Shown here in pieces: positions 63,532-64,000 of a stretch of 64,000 nt of DNA (position 1 is its first letter; every line of letters begins with the position of its first letter). The notes below the pieces were generated by a model. That model saw nothing but the letters and a program-made list of their open reading frames with translations. It searched no databases and had not been told where the DNA came from. The translations under genes and the position numbers were made by a program. Source of the stretch: Azospirillum sp. TSH100 (lineage in GTDB: Bacteria > Pseudomonadota > Alphaproteobacteria > Azospirillales > Azospirillaceae); the NCBI RefSeq assembly GCF_004923295.1, contig NZ_CP039634.1:2074001-2138000 (forward strand), given 5' to 3'.

Positions 63532-63607
63532 TGGTGATCCGGGTGGGATTCGAACCCACGGCCACATGATTAAAAGTCACGTGCTCTACCGACTGAGCTA
63601 CCGGATC
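63532..63607 (-). tRNA. tRNA-Lys (TTT)
   Basis: On the minus strand: acceptor GATCCGG/CCGGATC, D-arm AGCTCAGTCGGTAGAGC, anticodon loop CTTTTAA (anticodon TTT) closed by CGTGA/TCATG, T-arm GTGGG-TTCGAAT-CCCAC, encoded ACCA end. Confidence 0.96.
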
Positions 63608-63736
63608 ATCCTTTCGCGGCAGTGCCGAACTGGCCCCGCCGGAAGTGGGCGCACCATAGAAAGACGCGCACGAAAGGTCAACCACGGGCTTGATGGAAAA
63701 CGCAGGATTTTGTCATCCAGCCCGCAGTCGCACAGA

Positions 63737-64000
<264 letters not shown>

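Overview
This is a high-GC chromosomal segment, apparently from an Azospirillum-like alphaproteobacterium (Rhodospirillales). Four things support this: a fused trpE-trpG gene behind a trp leader peptide, a three-gene proton-translocating transhydrogenase, a GapR/DUF2312 protein, and the alphaproteobacterial run tpiA-secG-pyrG-kdsA. I see no IS element, prophage, integrase or CRISPR array, and gene density is that of a core chromosome.

Layout. 0-6.5 kb: the 5' end of a polysaccharide-export gene (cut by the left edge), an acetylpolyamine amidohydrolase, a SprA-like protein, an N-carbamoylputrescine amidase-type nitrilase, a MarR regulator, a pentapeptide-repeat protein and PhoU. 6.5-13.1 kb: trpL, its attenuator and trpE(G), then gapR, pntAA-pntAB-pntB and a DUF1330 protein. 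13.2-20.2 kb: a small membrane ORF, a nitrate/sulfonate/taurine-type ABC importer, and a translationally coupled pair (penicillin-acylase family enzyme, threonine ammonia-lyase). 20.3-25.6 kb: an MHYT-PAS histidine kinase, a membrane protein, cobD and a frameshifted cobC.

25.7-34.5 kb is a signalling island: a PAS-GGDEF diguanylate cyclase, a STAS anti-sigma antagonist, a pseudo-receiver PP2C phosphatase, a receiver-RsbW-type kinase, a hybrid kinase ending in an Hpt domain, and a solute-binding protein. Together these are the parts of a phosphorelay-controlled partner switch, possibly with a c-di-GMP output.

34.6-41 kb: a GST, DUF1244, a DUF2478-DUF364 fusion beside a TusA-like protein, an SDR enzyme, a YegD-like Hsp70 and an Mrp/ApbC Fe-S carrier. 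41.1-49.9 kb: the envelope proteostasis set hflK-hflC-degP, a LuxR-type response regulator, an EnvZ/OmpR-like pair and a PetP-like MarR regulator with a palindromic operator. 50-58.6 kb: a membrane-bound ferritin, tpiA, secG, pyrG, a GDSL autotransporter esterase, a dienelactone hydrolase, kdsA and a DUF192 protein. 58.7-64 kb: a MacA/MacB-type exporter, a glycosyltransferase remnant, tRNA-Pro, an NDUFS4-like complex I subunit, tRNA-Arg, tRNA-Lys, and the 3' end of coaD (cut by the right edge).

Two genes (cobC and the hybrid kinase) show apparent single-base frame problems at short G/C runs. These may be assembly errors or real mutations. All function calls come from reading the sequence; no database search was run.
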